Part shown: piece after piece, positions 23,547 to 33,330 of the stretch
Numbering within the stretch: the first letter of the stretch is position 1
Layout: each line of letters begins with the position of its first letter
From: Taxillus chinensis
Lineage: Eukaryota > Streptophyta > Magnoliopsida > Santalales > Loranthaceae
Assembly (NCBI GenBank): GCA_023512835.1
Contig: CM042087.1
Span: 9,588,550 to 9,652,549, forward strand
Direction: 5' to 3'
Length of the DNA stretch: 64,000 bases
Notes under the pieces: generated by a model
Told to the model about the DNA's origin: nothing
The model's input: the letters and a program-made list of their open reading frames with translations, nothing else
Database searches by the model: none
Program-made: the position numbers and the translations under genes

Positions 23547-25780
23547 ATGGCCGAAGAAAGCGTATGATGTTCAACGCTCGCCTCAACTCCGGAGGAGTTC
23601 AAGAGCCCATCCCCAATCGAAGCGGCAAGGAAAATGTTGATCCACCTCAACCTGGTTGCCGCCGTGGCTCCTCAACAATGGAGTTTTGGTTTCACTCTAA
23701 CTAAACCGCCAAAATTCCCACCTAAGCTTTTCTCCCAATGGAAAGCTCGCATGAAAATGTTCATGGTATGTCATGATCATCTCATGTGGCCGTGTCTTCA
23801 TCAGAGCTACCTATTCCGATGACTATCGGAGAAAATGGAGTTAAAAGGCCAAAGATGGACGCTGAACTCACCAATGACGAAAGAGCTTGGCGATGTGCTA
23901 GCGAAAAGGCTCTCGCATATATAACATCGTCTTTGGACTCCGAAGCTTTCATGGACATCCAGGGGCGCACGATAATAAAGTCGTTGGGGATAAACCGACA
24001 ATCCTCTATGAGGGAAGTCAGTCCCAAATGTAGAATGTTATCTCGTGTCTCAGGTAGAACTTTGAGAGCTTCAATCATAAACCCGGCGAATCCCTCGAGA
24101 GCATCTATCGGAGATTCGGCAAAGCTCATCCTTGAGCCGAAAACTGTCAATGAGCATTACACGCAATTTCAAATCAATGACAAGTTTTTCCACTCCTTGC
24201 CGAATCACTACTACTCCAACCGGCTCCAGATGCAAGCCGACAAGAACCGCGTATGTTCCCCTTGAAGAACTATACGGAGAGCTACGGACTCATGAGGTCA
24301 AGTTCAAATACACCGACCAAGATGAGAAAATATCTTGGAAAGAAAACGGGGTAGCTTTCAAAGTTACGAATGTCTCAAAGATACAAAGGATGATGATACA
24401 AAAGAGTCGTAGAACTCGACTCGGACATCGAAGAAGAAATAGCTCTTCTGGTCATATCCTTCGAGCGATTCCCGTGAAAAGGGAAAAGGATTCAAAAGAG
24501 GCTCCCCATCATCATCTAGAAGGAACGAGCGACTGGAGTCTAGTTCCCAAGACCGCTACAACTGTGAGAAACCCGGTAAGCATCGGGCCTAGGATTGTAA
24601 ATCCAAATCAAAGACGGCCGACAAGAGTGACAAGGTTAAACCCCAATGCTCCACCTTAGAAAACAAAGCAAGAACAAGAGGAAGGCGTTCGTCATGAAGT
24701 ATGTTAGCGGCTCGGAAGAAGAGGAGGAATCCTCTCGATGATGAGCCAATCGTGAAGCCGAATGTCCGCCTCATGGCAAATGTTGAGGTACCTTCTATCT
24801 TCGAGCTCATGAGTAAATTAGAATCTCTTACTACCGAACGTGATCATGAAAAGAATGAGAGACTAATAATTACTCAAATGTACAAAGACATGGAAAGTCA
24901 AAGCAAACATATTGAATTTATCGTTGCAAGACTTGAAAAAGACATAGATGACTTTAGGAGTAAAGAGGTTTGGTATCACGATCTTAGAGCTGAAAATCAT
25001 TTGCTAAATACCAACCTAAATGGCGTAATCGTTAATCTTAAAATACTCAAGAATGAACTTGAAAAGGAAAAATAAATAAATCGTAAGTGGCTAAAATCGG
25101 GGAAATAACTTCTACATTTAGGATCGATCCTGGATGATATCCGAGTCAAACCTGGCCTTGGCTCCGAACCATCAACCTCTACACAAGCTATCGAGTGTCC
25201 CTCGGATTTCATTCGAAACTAACTAACCTTTATCCTATTAGTACATCTAAACCGTTGGATGGTTTTATTTCAGTGGCACTATAGTTTATGATCGTGGAAG
25301 AGAGATCATATCGCTAATCCCGAAGTCGTAGACCAGTACTTAAAGATGAAGGGAAGGTCGCACAGCTTAAATCTGAAACTATAGCACCCAGAAAGAAAGG
25401 AAAGGCTAAGGCCGACGCATCTAGGGCCAAGAGCACGTCACCCAATCGCAAAGGACTAGGCCATAGGGAATAGTGTAGAAAACCCGTAAAACCTAAGAAA
25501 CCTGTACCTGTTTGTGCTCCGCATCATAGTGTCTATTCCATCTCTAGAGAAATAGGCCATTATCACAATGAATGTTGGAGTCTATCCGATGATTGACTTT
25601 GTAATCAAGTTCATGTTAATAAAGATCGGTTCATCAAAAAGGGTTTTTCTAGCAAATCTAAATCTCAAAGGAGTAACTCTCTCAAGAAAACCCAAATAAA
25701 AGAAGCAACCAACACTAACAAAGTAAAGTCAACTTGGAAAGCTAAAGTTCCTAACAAAGCAAAATCCGGAACAGCTTGAC
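23547..25780 (+). pseudogene. Sirevirus gag, frameshifted
   Basis: Starts MAEES at 23547, a few codons before a stop or frame break. The capsid-like domain is visible in frames 23786-24265 and 24132-24659 (WRCASEKALAYI, LEELYGELRTHE), matching the UBN2-type gag of plant copia elements. A zinc knuckle near 24555-24600 has lost its first Cys (CGC for TGC) and has a stop inside. The C-terminal part (24701-25075) is charged and predicted coiled coil (KLESLTTERDHEKNERL), with the LMANVE phrase typical of Sirevirus gag. Gag forms the particle shell. Several frames, clearly dead. Confidence 0.85.
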
Positions 25781-25937
25781 ATTGTTGTTGTTTCTCCTAA
25801 TCGCCCGAAACAAGTTTGGACACCAAAAGTATAAATTGTTGCCTTGCAGAGCATCTTTGGAATTCATTGTCGGACCACTTGAAGTTAAAGATCAATCAAA
25901 GCAAGTGGATACTCGATAGTGGATGCTCTAGACATAT
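25781..25937 (+). pseudogene. Sirevirus protease, 5' part
   Basis: Ends in SKWILDSGCSRH, containing the aspartic protease active-site motif DSG. The Tekay element interrupts it immediately after; the reading continues HMTGD at 35121. Protease releases gag, integrase and RT from the polyprotein. Confidence 0.9.
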
Positions 25938-26144
25938 TGTAATGACCCGTGTGTAACCCGTGTGTAAGGAGTTAACCACAAACACCTTGGATGTTGGTAC
26001 ATGTAATGACCCGTGTGTAACCCGTGTGTAAGGAGTTAACCACAAACACCTTGGATGTTGGTACACAAGTTTAAGGTAAGAGATGAGCCCAAGAGGGGAC
26101 TTTTGGGAGGTGCATGTGACAAGTGGTAACGTACCTTTATGCCC

Positions 26145-26650
26145 CGGGAAGATGCTATGCGTTTAAAGTGCGTTTTTAAATCCTTGGCTGATCTTGGAGC
26201 TCACTTTTGACCTAGTAGATGGCCTCAAACAATTGGCGTGCAAGAACAAAAAGTTTCTTAGAATGAGGTCCTCTATCTACCACAGAAATTTCAGAGCATT
26301 TGGAGCTGCACGTGAATTCACCCATTTCACGTGCAAGCATATTTTTGCTCCTCGTGCCTCTACAAGATGCAAGGAGACTTGTGGTGAAGTTTGAGTGCAT
26401 TTGGAGCTGCACGCCAATTGGGGAATTGGCGTGCAACTGGCGTGTAGGCATATTTTTGCATGGTTCCCTTGGTTTTGTCATTCTAATGACCTTTCTCCAA
26501 AGGACCATGTTGAAATTCCGAGTATTTTGGCCTATATGGGTGCGGATAGGTGCTAACTTGTGTAATCAAAACTACGTCGTTTTGATCCCGGGATTCACTT
26601 AATCAAAACTACGTCGTTTTGATGTTGTGTTGTCTATATAAGGAGGAGGA
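26145..26650 (+). promoter_or_regulatory. Promoter-like U3 module of the Tekay LTR
   Basis: Order: GGAAGATGCTA box (26145-26160), a lone CAATTGGCGTGC site (26232), inverted repeat TGCACGTGAATT.../TTTCACGTGCA (26307-26335), a perfect inverted repeat with 12-bp arms TGCACGCCAATT and a GGGG spacer (26408-26435), two near-palindromes centred on ACGT (26565-26586 and 26602-26623), TATA box TATATAAGG (26635-26643), then a GA tract (26697-26712). The region matches the reverse complement of the Athila LTR A and D U3, though it sits in a different Ty3/gypsy lineage. Confidence 0.7.
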
Positions 26651-27215
26651 GTCCCTCTGTTTTAGGTTTAGGGTTTGTTGTTTCACCACGCGTCGCAGAG
26701 AGAGAGAGAGAGGGAAGGAGAGCTCCCTGGTTGCCGCGGGTGTCTTGCGTGGGTGGTCGGTGCTTCGTGGGTGGACGGCGTTTGGCTTGGGATCGACCGT
26801 TGCGTGTTGTTGTGTTTTCCTTGAGGTAGGATTCTGTTTCTTCCTAAGTCCTCCTCTGTCCTAGGGTCCTAGGGCGAATATGAGATATCTCGTTATATTA
26901 TTTATATGTAAATTCATATAGGTGTGACCTCCTATATGAATGTTGGCCTTCACGGGCATGTTGGTGTGATTCCATGGATTACATGTTATGTGTTCGATGA
27001 AATGCCCGTGTGAATATAGCTGTATGTATATGCCCATTACGTGTTGGATAATATGCCCGTGTGGCCGGACTTGTGAGTTAGGGTATGTATGTATCTGGGT
27101 GTGTGTTCTGTTGCTTGAATGATCGGGGTTTGTGCACTTGTGAGCGGGTGCACACCAAGTGTTTGGTTTTATGTTTGTGTGACTGTGGTGTAAGTTGTGT
27201 GTCCGACCGTGGTAT

Positions 27216-27346
27216 CCGGCCCGAAGAGGCGGTTAAACTACTTTGCCTAAGAGGCGGTTAAACCAAAGGGCCCGAAGAGGCGGTTAAATCACTTGGCCCG
27301 AAGAGGCGGTTAAATAACTTGGCCTGAAGAGGCGGTTAAATCACTT
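27216..27346 (+). repeat. Minisatellite in the Tekay LTR
   Basis: Five imperfect copies of a roughly 26-bp unit with core GAAGAGGCGGTTAAA. The 3' LTR has about three decayed copies (34575-34650), so copy number differs between the LTRs of one element. Confidence 0.9.
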
Positions 27347-27836
27347 GTGTTTTGTGTGGTGGATAATTGTGACTACCGATGTGGTTTGTTATTGTTTGTT
27401 GAGATTGTTGTAACACGTCACTACACCTGTGCACATGCATGTAGCCGCTAGAGCATGGGAAGGGTCGGGGAGACTTGATCCCTACCGAGCCGTGGTTGCT
27501 CACCCTCCTCCTACCGTGTTTTGCTTGTTTTCCAGGGACTTACAGAGCGTTAGGTGGATGCACCAAGGTGGAAGACCTTAACCATTTTACTCTCTTCCAT
27601 TTATGTTGTTTTCTTTTATGGGAACTCGATGTAACCCCAAAAGGGGATGGGATTGGAAAGAATTCTCGTTGGAAACCGGTTTGGATTATTTTTATGAATA
27701 TTTCTTTCTTGAATGTGTTGTGGATGTTTGAAATGTGAAACTCTTGGTTTGTATCCTAACCCCTTTGCCCTCCATGTGGGTAAAAGGGGAGTCACGTGCC
27801 GGTTTCCTCGGGTTGGAAATCCGGGGCGTGACAATA

Positions 27837-27848
27837 TGGTATCGGAGC
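27837..27848 (+). promoter_or_regulatory. Primer binding site, initiator tRNA-Met type
   Basis: TGGTATCGGAGC, one mismatch from TGGTATCAGAGC, placed right after the LTR end. This is the usual primer of chromoviruses. Confidence 0.92.
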
Positions 27849-28238
27849 ATGGTCTAGTTGGCCTAGGGTAGTGGGGCGGATTTGGTTATCCTAAGTCCTT
27901 TGGAGGAGCCTGGAGGGACATGTCCGATCAACATGGTCCTCTTTGAGCCTCCAAGGTGTACTTAGGGTAGTCCAGCTTGTGATAGGATTTGCATGCATTG
28001 GCATTAGGGCACTAGTTGCATTTGCCGTGAATGTATGCTAAACCGTGGATAAGATCACATGATTAAGTGAAATGTGCAACCGATTTGTTTGGCAATGTGT
28101 ACCTGGATCGTGAACCGTGAAATGTGATTGATGCAATGTATGTGTGTAATGTCATGTATTGATAATGGGGTAGAGGTAGTCAACTTGTTAGGAGTCAAAC
28201 GCGTCCGACGTTCGTGCATCTTACTTCATGTAGTAAGA
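27849..28238 (+). other. Tekay leader (5' UTR)
   Basis: About 390 bp between the primer site and the gag start with no ORF. Shares short phrases (CATGGTCTAGT) with the leader at 18343-18834. Confidence 0.7.
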
Positions 28239-29430
28239 ATGCCACCGAGGAGAGTGACACGTGCGTCCGGGGCGAGGCCGATGAGTCATCTGCCTATGAG
28301 GGTCCGGGTGCGGGACCATCCGTTGGAGGGCATGCGTTGTTACCGGCACAGCTACAAGAAGGCATCCGGCCGGAGGTACGAGAGCTACGGGAGGGACCTG
28401 GCAGACGTTCGGGAGGAGGTGCGCCGTGAGATGGCGGCAAGACAACAGGGGTGCCACCACCACCACCACCACGGGAGAGCCGCCTCGTGAGCGTGAGAGT
28501 TCGCCGGGTGGTGTACGACCCGTGCAGAGGATGACGTGGTGACACGGTTCCGAAAGGAACAACCTCCGCGATTTAAGGGGGGAAGACCCCGTGGTAGGCG
28601 AGCAAAGGGTTGAGGCGATTGAGCATGTGTTCTCCTTTCTCCTGCCCGGGGAGGAGGATAAGGTGCGACCGGCACTGGGGCAACCGGAGGGAGATGCTTT
28701 GGAGTGGTGGACGAGTGTTGTGGGGAGCCGGGCGGTGCAACTCATGTTTTGGGAGGAGTTCTTGCAACTCTTCCAAGATGAGTTCTTCCCGAATCGGTGA
28801 GATGGCGAGAAAGGGGAAGAATTTGGCAGCTGAAGCAGGGATCCAAGACGGTACCCGAGTATGAGCGGGAGTTCCGGAGGTTGAGTAGGTTTGCTCCCGA
28901 GACGGTGGTAAGGGAGGACCCGAAGGCCCACAAGTTCACCTTGGGTCTCGGGGCCAGCCCTTAGGGAGAGGGTGGCGATTCTACGCTTGAGGACCTATGC
29001 CGAGGCCGTGGAGACGGCCCGAATAGCCGAGAGAGAGCCGGATGATGGGAGGCAGGCCCATCGGGGGCGCCACGCAGAGTGGACCTGATCGAGATGCAGG
29101 GTCCAAGAGGCTCAAGACGGAGGAGAGGGATAGCAGCTTCTTTTCGCAATCGGGGTCGTACATCCGTGAACCCCGGGAGGTTCACCTTGGCGGCGGAAGA
29201 CAGGTGGTCCAGACCGGGAGTCTACCGAGCGATGCCACCGCCGTGGAGAGCAGTGGTCACTTCAAAGGGGAGTGCCCCAAGAAGGACTGGCGATGCAACA
29301 ACCGGGACGAGAGGGTCATTTGCGCCGGGCCTGCGGGAGTGGCAACAGGGGAATAGGGGCGCGGCATCCGGCGTGAGGAGTGATGCTAGCTTCCGTGCAC
29401 CGGCCGAGAGACCACTCGCCGGCGGCGGCG
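28239..29430 (+). pseudogene. Tekay gag, frameshifted
   Basis: The likely start is ATG at 28239 (MPPRRVTRASG), a usual opening for this lineage. The capsid domain (Retrotrans_gag type) is seen at 28560-28800: FKGG, then FSFLLPGEEDKV, DALEWWTS, FWEEFLQLFQDEFFP. A zinc-knuckle area near 29245-29310 (SGHFKGECPKKDWRC) is damaged. A CAC run at 28456-28472 encodes six His after a frame break and looks like simple-repeat noise. At least four frames are involved. Confidence 0.88.
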
Positions 29431-29589
29431 CCTAGGGCAGATCTAGTCGACCCGACCCCAGGGGGAGGCCTGGAGCGGCAGCGACCGAGGCCGGAGGCAA
29501 CCTTAGCGGGAAGCGTCCAGTGCCCGAGCTGACCAAAGGCACGGGCCAAGGGAGGGTGTTTGCGCCGGGAGGCGACATACCAGGAGGAG

Positions 29590-30060
29590 GCCGAGTTACC
29601 ACCCCCACCACCGAGGGTGGAGCAGACCATCGGTGGTTAGAGGTACCCCTGATCTCCCGTACATTAGCTTCGTTCTTTTCGATACGGGTGCATCATGTTC
29701 GTTTGTTGCCGAGCTTGTAATGACGGCTTGGGGTTAGCCTGTGTGGAGGCCGCGAGGCCCCTAGTTGTGGAGTCTCCTGGTAGGAGGCATGATTGAGGTA
29801 CGGCGAGTGTGTCGTGACCGTGTGTTAACCATAGGAGAGGTGGAGCCGCTTTTGATTTGCATGTGATGCCCATGCGTACGTTTGACCTGATCTTGGGTAT
29901 GGATTGGCTTATGGCTTTCCAGGCCAAGATAGATTGTTATCGGCGGCGTGTGACCTTCGTGGACACCTGCAGGGACCTCTTGCACCCTGCAGGGGGAGTG
30001 GGATTGTGAGGCGAGTCGGGCCGGGCCGGTGTTGGACCGGGGGGTGCCATTACCCACAAA
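29590..30060 (+). pseudogene. Tekay aspartic protease, frameshifted
   Basis: The active-site triad sits in LFDTGASCSFV, with DTGAS at 29681-29695. Downstream the reading is recognisable as far as a FDLILGMDWL-like segment (29880-29911), typical of gypsy protease ends. It lies between gag and RT as expected. Stops and shifts abolish it. Confidence 0.85.
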
Positions 30061-30189
30061 GTTAGCAGCCCCGACCTTTGCCGAGGAGGGTAAGGTGGAA
30101 AAGAGGGTGTGGCCCGTTGCTGTGGACCAATTTCAGGGATGTTTTTCCTGGAGCGGTTGAGGAGTTTGCCACCCAAGAGGAGTGTGGAG

Positions 30190-31460
30190 TTCACCATTGA
30201 GTTGGTACCGGGGACGGGTCCGATTTCCTAGTAGCGTATCGTATGGGGCCAGCTGAGTTGAGGGAGCTTCGAGAGGCAAATCGAGGAGTTGGTGGGCCGG
30301 GGGTATATCGGACCGAGTACCTCACCTTGGGGTGCTCCGGTGCTCTTTGCTAAGAAGGCCGATGGCACGCTCGTCTCTGCATCGACTACGAAGTCGAATT
30401 CGCGATCGTGAAGAACAAGTACCTGTTGCCTCGGATAGATGACCTATTTGACCAATTGAGTGGGGCCCAGTGGTTTTCCAAGATAGATTTACGGTCGGGG
30501 TATCACCACTCAGGGTTAGGGAGGAGGACATCCCTAAGACGGCATTTCGGTGCGGGTATGGGCATTATGAGTGGGTAGTGATGCCTTTCGGGCTCACTAA
30601 TGCGCCGGCGTGTTCATGCATTTGATGAACCAAGTCTTTGCCCCATACTTAGACTCGTTCGTGGTGGTGTTTATCGACGATATCTTGGTGTATTCCAAGA
30701 CCGAGAGGGAGCATGTGGAGCACCGGCAACAAGGTCGCGAAACCTTGAGGGACCAGCGGCTGTTTGCTAAGTTTAGCAAGTGTGAGTTTTGGCCGCAGGA
30801 GGTTCACTTTCTTGGCCATGTGGTGTCACCTGAGGGAGTTAGGGTGGACCCGGCCAAGATTGAGGCCGTGGCATCGTGGGCGAGGCCAACCAACGTTTTG
30901 AGATCCGTAGTTTTCTTGGTTTGGCGGGGTACTATCGTCGTTTTGTAGAGGGGTTCTCCTGCTTGGCGGCGCCTATGACAGCGTTGACTTGGAAGGGCGT
31001 GAAGTTTGATTGGATCGACAAGTGCCGGCAGGCGTTGAGACTCTCAAAACCCGTTTGACCACTGCACTGGTGTTGAGGTTACCTCGGGAGGATATTCCAT
31101 ATGAAGTGTCCGTGATGCGTCCAGGGTTGGTTTGGGGTGTGTGCTTATGCGGGAGCATAGTGTGGTAGCTTATGGGTCAAGGCAGCCAAGCCTCATGAGC
31201 GGAATTATCCTACTCATGATCCGGAGTTAGCGGCCGTTATCTTCGCCCGAAGAGTTGGCAGCACTACCTCTTGGGGGGAAAAGTTTGTGGTGTTCTCGTA
31301 TCACAAGAGCCTTCAAGTACATCTTTACTCGAAGGACTTGAATTTGAGGCAGAGGAGATGGGTGGAGTATTTGCGGACCTTTGATTTTACTCTTGCCTAT
31401 ACCCTGGGCAAGGGTAATGTTGTGGCCGATGCATTGGCAGAAAAGGGAAAGCCGAGGTGG
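30190..31460 (+). pseudogene. Tekay reverse transcriptase and RNase H, frameshifted
   Basis: RT starts near a [19 protein letters not shown] segment (30300-30360). The catalytic FIDD box is at 30670-30681 inside [14 protein letters not shown]. The thumb follows with [21 protein letters not shown] and [16 protein letters not shown] (to about 31000). The RNase H part runs 31060-31460: ERNYPTHDPELAAVIF, DLNLRQRRWVEYLRTFDFTL and KGNVVADALA. Order and motifs are standard for chromoviruses. Indels break the frame roughly every 100-300 bp. Confidence 0.93.
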
Positions 31461-31699
31461 CCGTGAGGGAGTGGAAGCCGATGGAGCAGGTTGGCGATGT
31501 TGCGTACTGCAGCTCGTTGTTCGTGATGGTGGGACAGTCCTGAGTCCTTTGGTGGTAGTGCCGAGTTGTACCAGCGTCCGGGAGGGACAGTGGGGTGACA
31601 TTGAGTGTGAGGTTCTCCGTGCCCGTATTGAGGCCGGGGAGCTATCTCGGAGACCGGACGAGAGGGTCCCGAGCATGAGTTGTCATTTCAGGGGCGGTT
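31461..31699 (+). other. Tekay RNase H-integrase linker
   Basis: About 240 bp of variable linker. The ORF at 31381-31704 runs through it, but I see no further domain. Confidence 0.6.
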
Positions 31700-32580
31700 G
31701 GTAGTAGCTTCTTCCCTCAGGGATGAGGTGCTTGAGGGAGTTTCACCGGTCTAGAGTTGCCGTGCATCCAGGGGGTACGAAGATGTACCATGCGCTTCGG
31801 GGACATTTTTGGTGGCCAGGGATGAAACGCGATGTAGCCGCCTTTGTTTCGCGGTGCCTCACGTGTCGGCAGGTGAAGGCCGAGCATCGGCGGCCGGCGG
31901 GCATGTTACGCCCTTGCCCATAGCGGAGTGGAAGTGGGACCATATAGCGATGGATTTTGTGATTGGTCTTCCACCCACCACTGGGCGGAAAGATATGATT
32001 TGGGTGATTGTGGATCGACTCACAAAGTCGGCCCATTTCCTTGCTTGTTCGCGAGCGGGACTCTATTGGGACCTTGAGTCACTGTACATGAACGAGATTG
32101 TGAGACCGCATGGCGTACCCTCATCGGTTGTCTCGGACCGGGATTCGAGGTTCACTTCCCGTTTCGGGGCGGGTTGCAGGAGGCTATGGGGACCAAGCTT
32201 CACTTGAGTACAGCCTTTCACCCTGAGACCGACGGTCGACCGAGCGGACGAATCGGACCATGGAGGACATGTTGAGGGCTTGTGTGCTAGATTTTGGGGG
32301 TTCGTGGGCAACTCACCTTCCTTTGGTGGAGTTTGCCTACAACAACGCTTATCGGGCATCCATTGGGATGGCTCCTTTTGAGGCGTTGTATGGACGGCCG
32401 TGTCGATCCCCTTTGTGTTGGACCGAGGTGGGGGAGACCGCCTCTTGGGACCGCAGCTTGGTTCAAGAGGCTACCGAGAAGGTCAAGTTGATTCGTCGGC
32501 GTTTGTTGGCGGCTCGTAGTCGGCGAAATCTTATGCGGATCAGCGACGTACGACCTTTGGAGTTTTCTTGTTGGTGATCA
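31700..32580 (+). pseudogene. Tekay integrase core, frameshifted
   Basis: The HHCC zinc finger is seen in VLREFHRSRVAVHPGGTKM...FWWPGM and CLTCRQVKAEH (31723-31923). The core (31809-32207) has MDFVIGLP with the first catalytic Asp at 31953-31955 and VVSDRDSRF with the second Asp at 32136-32138. The region of the catalytic Glu (about 32235) is shifted. The C-terminal FAYNNAYRASIGMAPFEALYGR is in the frame 32260-32577. Confidence 0.93.
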
Positions 32581-32599
32581 TGTGTTCCTTCGTGTCTCT

Positions 32600-33035
32600 C
32601 CACGTCGTGGACATCGACGGTTTGGGCGAGGTTCCAAGCTATCTCCGCGGTTTATTGGTCCTTTTGAGATTCTCGGATCGTGTTGGGCCTGTGGCCTACC
32701 GGTTAGCATTACCACCGCGGCTGAGTCGAGTGCACAACGTGTTTCACGTGTCCCGGCTGCGGAAGTATCACCCTGACCCCACTCACGTGATTGATTGGGG
32801 GACGTTGGACATTGAGGATGACATGTCCGTCATTGAGGCCCCTATTCGTATCCTCGATCGGCGAGAGAAGCTTTTGCGTGGTCGTGCTATTCCTTTGGTT
32901 CGCGTGCTGTGGCAGCACCGTGGTATTGAGGAGGAGACATGGGAACGTGAGTCCGTGATGCGTGAGCAGACCCGGACTTGTTCGAGGACGAACAATCTTA
33001 AGCGTGGGAGGTGGTCATGGCCAGGGGATGGATAG
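32600..33035 (+). pseudogene. Integrase C-terminus with chromodomain
   Basis: The frame 32568-33035 holds HNVFHVSRLRKYHPDPTHV, the usual junction, then VIEAPIRILDRREKLLRGR, IPLVRVLWQHRG and EEETWERESVMRE, the conserved chromodomain pattern of Tekay/Del elements. In such elements the chromodomain steers integration, often toward heterochromatin. The chromodomain itself is nearly intact. Confidence 0.93.
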
Positions 33036-33330
33036 TGATGTTTTCTTGTGATGTGTTTTCTTGTATTCGTTGATGTATTTGTATTGTCTTTTAAAGACAT
33101 GTGTTCTTGTTTGTGATGTGCCTTGAGATGTGTATTCGTGCCATGTGGACATGTGTTATGTGCATTATTGTGGTTATGGATTATGGTGGTACTGTTATGT
33201 GCCGTTGTCTGTGTGTGGTGTATGACCCATTTGGGTGTTGTAGCTCGCCGTGTGGCAAATGGGGTAGCTTGTGTTTGTTTTCTCTCAGATCATTTCTTCG
33301 GCGACGGTGCTCCATGTGGAGAGGATTTAA
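33036..33330 (+). promoter_or_regulatory. Tekay 3' UTR and polypurine tract
   Basis: A T/G-rich untranslated stretch without a gene, ending in the purine-rich GTGGAGAGGATTTAA (33316-33330) directly before the 3' LTR, where plus-strand synthesis would be primed. Confidence 0.75.

Larger units (their letters stand above)
25938..27833 (+). repeat. Tekay 5' LTR
   Basis: 1896 bp, TGTAATGACCCG...GGGGCGTGACA. The first 64 bp are present twice in tandem (25938-26001 and 26002-26065). It contains the promoter module (26145-26645) and the GAAGAGGCGGTTAAA minisatellite. The end is fixed by the primer site four bases later and by the matching end of the 3' LTR. Confidence 0.95.

Noticed and set aside
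28450..28475. Hexahistidine stretch as a tag or metal site
   Set aside because: It is a CAC simple repeat downstream of a frame break in gag and not a designed or conserved element.
28221..28931. 236-codon minus-strand ORF in Tekay
   Set aside because: Antisense to gag in a GC-rich stretch. The plus-strand gag motifs explain the region.
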